Shown: positions 39,498 to 39,544 of the stretch, piece after piece | Layout of the letters: every line of letters starts with the position of its first letter | Position numbering within the stretch: position 1 is the stretch's first letter | NCBI GenBank assembly: GCA_043802345.1 | Contig: JAZDLC010000395.1 | Coordinates: forward strand, 1-39,544 | Reading direction: 5' to 3' | From: JAZDLC01 sp043802345 | Lineage (GTDB): Bacteria > Planctomycetota > B15-G4 > JADJEK01 | Length of the DNA stretch: 39,544 bases | Program-made: the position numbers and the translations under genes | The notes under the pieces: model-generated | Told to the model about the DNA's origin: nothing | The model's input: only the letters and a program-made list of their open reading frames with translations | Databases searched by the model: none

Positions 39498-39544
39498 AAA
39501 CGCGCTGCCCGCAGTCACTCGTCCTGCAGGCTGTGCAGCAGTGC

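Overview
The window is GC-rich DNA (clearly above 60% by eye) from a Gram-negative-type bacterium. Lipoprotein and Sec signal peptides imply an outer envelope. ECF sigma factor/Ser-Thr kinase pairs, WD40 and TPR kinases and M1/M16/M24 peptidases are typical of Acidobacteriota, Planctomycetota, Gemmatimonadota or Eisenbacteria-like lineages. The exact phylum cannot be fixed from sequence reading alone.

Layout. 1-2.5 kb: the end of an IS21-family element (istA plus a zinc-ribbon ORF) that has cut off an AbiEii toxin gene, leaving the AbiEi antitoxin intact. 2.5-6.1 kb: a lone tRNA-Ser-type anticodon stem-loop, then a translationally coupled TM0106-type RecB/Cas4-like nuclease and SF1 (Dna2/Upf1-like) helicase. 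6.1-7.7 kb: gene-poor DNA with an IS91-like transposase remnant and a small secreted EF-hand-like ORF that has no ordinary start codon. 7.7-12.3 kb: a TSUP permease, a lipoprotein M24 Xaa-Pro peptidase and a secreted M1 peptidase, apparently one operon. 12.4-13.1 kb: an internally deleted DDE transposase. 13.3-17.7 kb: a histidine kinase diverging from a phosphoglycolate-phosphatase-like HAD gene and a large secreted glycosidase-like protein.

17.7-24.8 kb is the most interesting part: a complete type III-A (Csm) CRISPR effector set in the order cas6, cas10/csm1, csm2, csm3, csm4, csm5. No CRISPR array, cas1/cas2 or CARF effector is visible anywhere in the window. Cas10 is recognisable by its palm folds, but its HD signature reads RE, its GGDD motif reads GSGP and its Zn-binding cysteines are gone. 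Csm3 keeps its target-cleaving Asp. Csm2 carries a long Pro/Ala/Glu-rich N-terminal extension, and cas6 is interrupted by a frameshift. The set looks like a Csm complex that can at most bind and slice RNA, without cyclic-oligoadenylate signalling or HD DNase activity, or one that has been given another job.

24.9-30.5 kb: a zinc-ribbon protein, a ridA-ferredoxin-asparaginase operon, ClpS and a two-domain M16 peptidase. 30.6-39.3 kb: two regulatory modules on the minus strand. The first is an ECF sigma factor coupled to a WD40 Ser/Thr kinase; a possible 23-residue lipoprotein is nested in-frame at the end of the kinase gene. The second is a TPR Ser/Thr kinase coupled to a VWA protein. Hexamer tandem repeats in inverted arrangement lie next to these modules. 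Many gene pairs overlap by ATGA, GTGA or TTGA, so translational coupling is common here.
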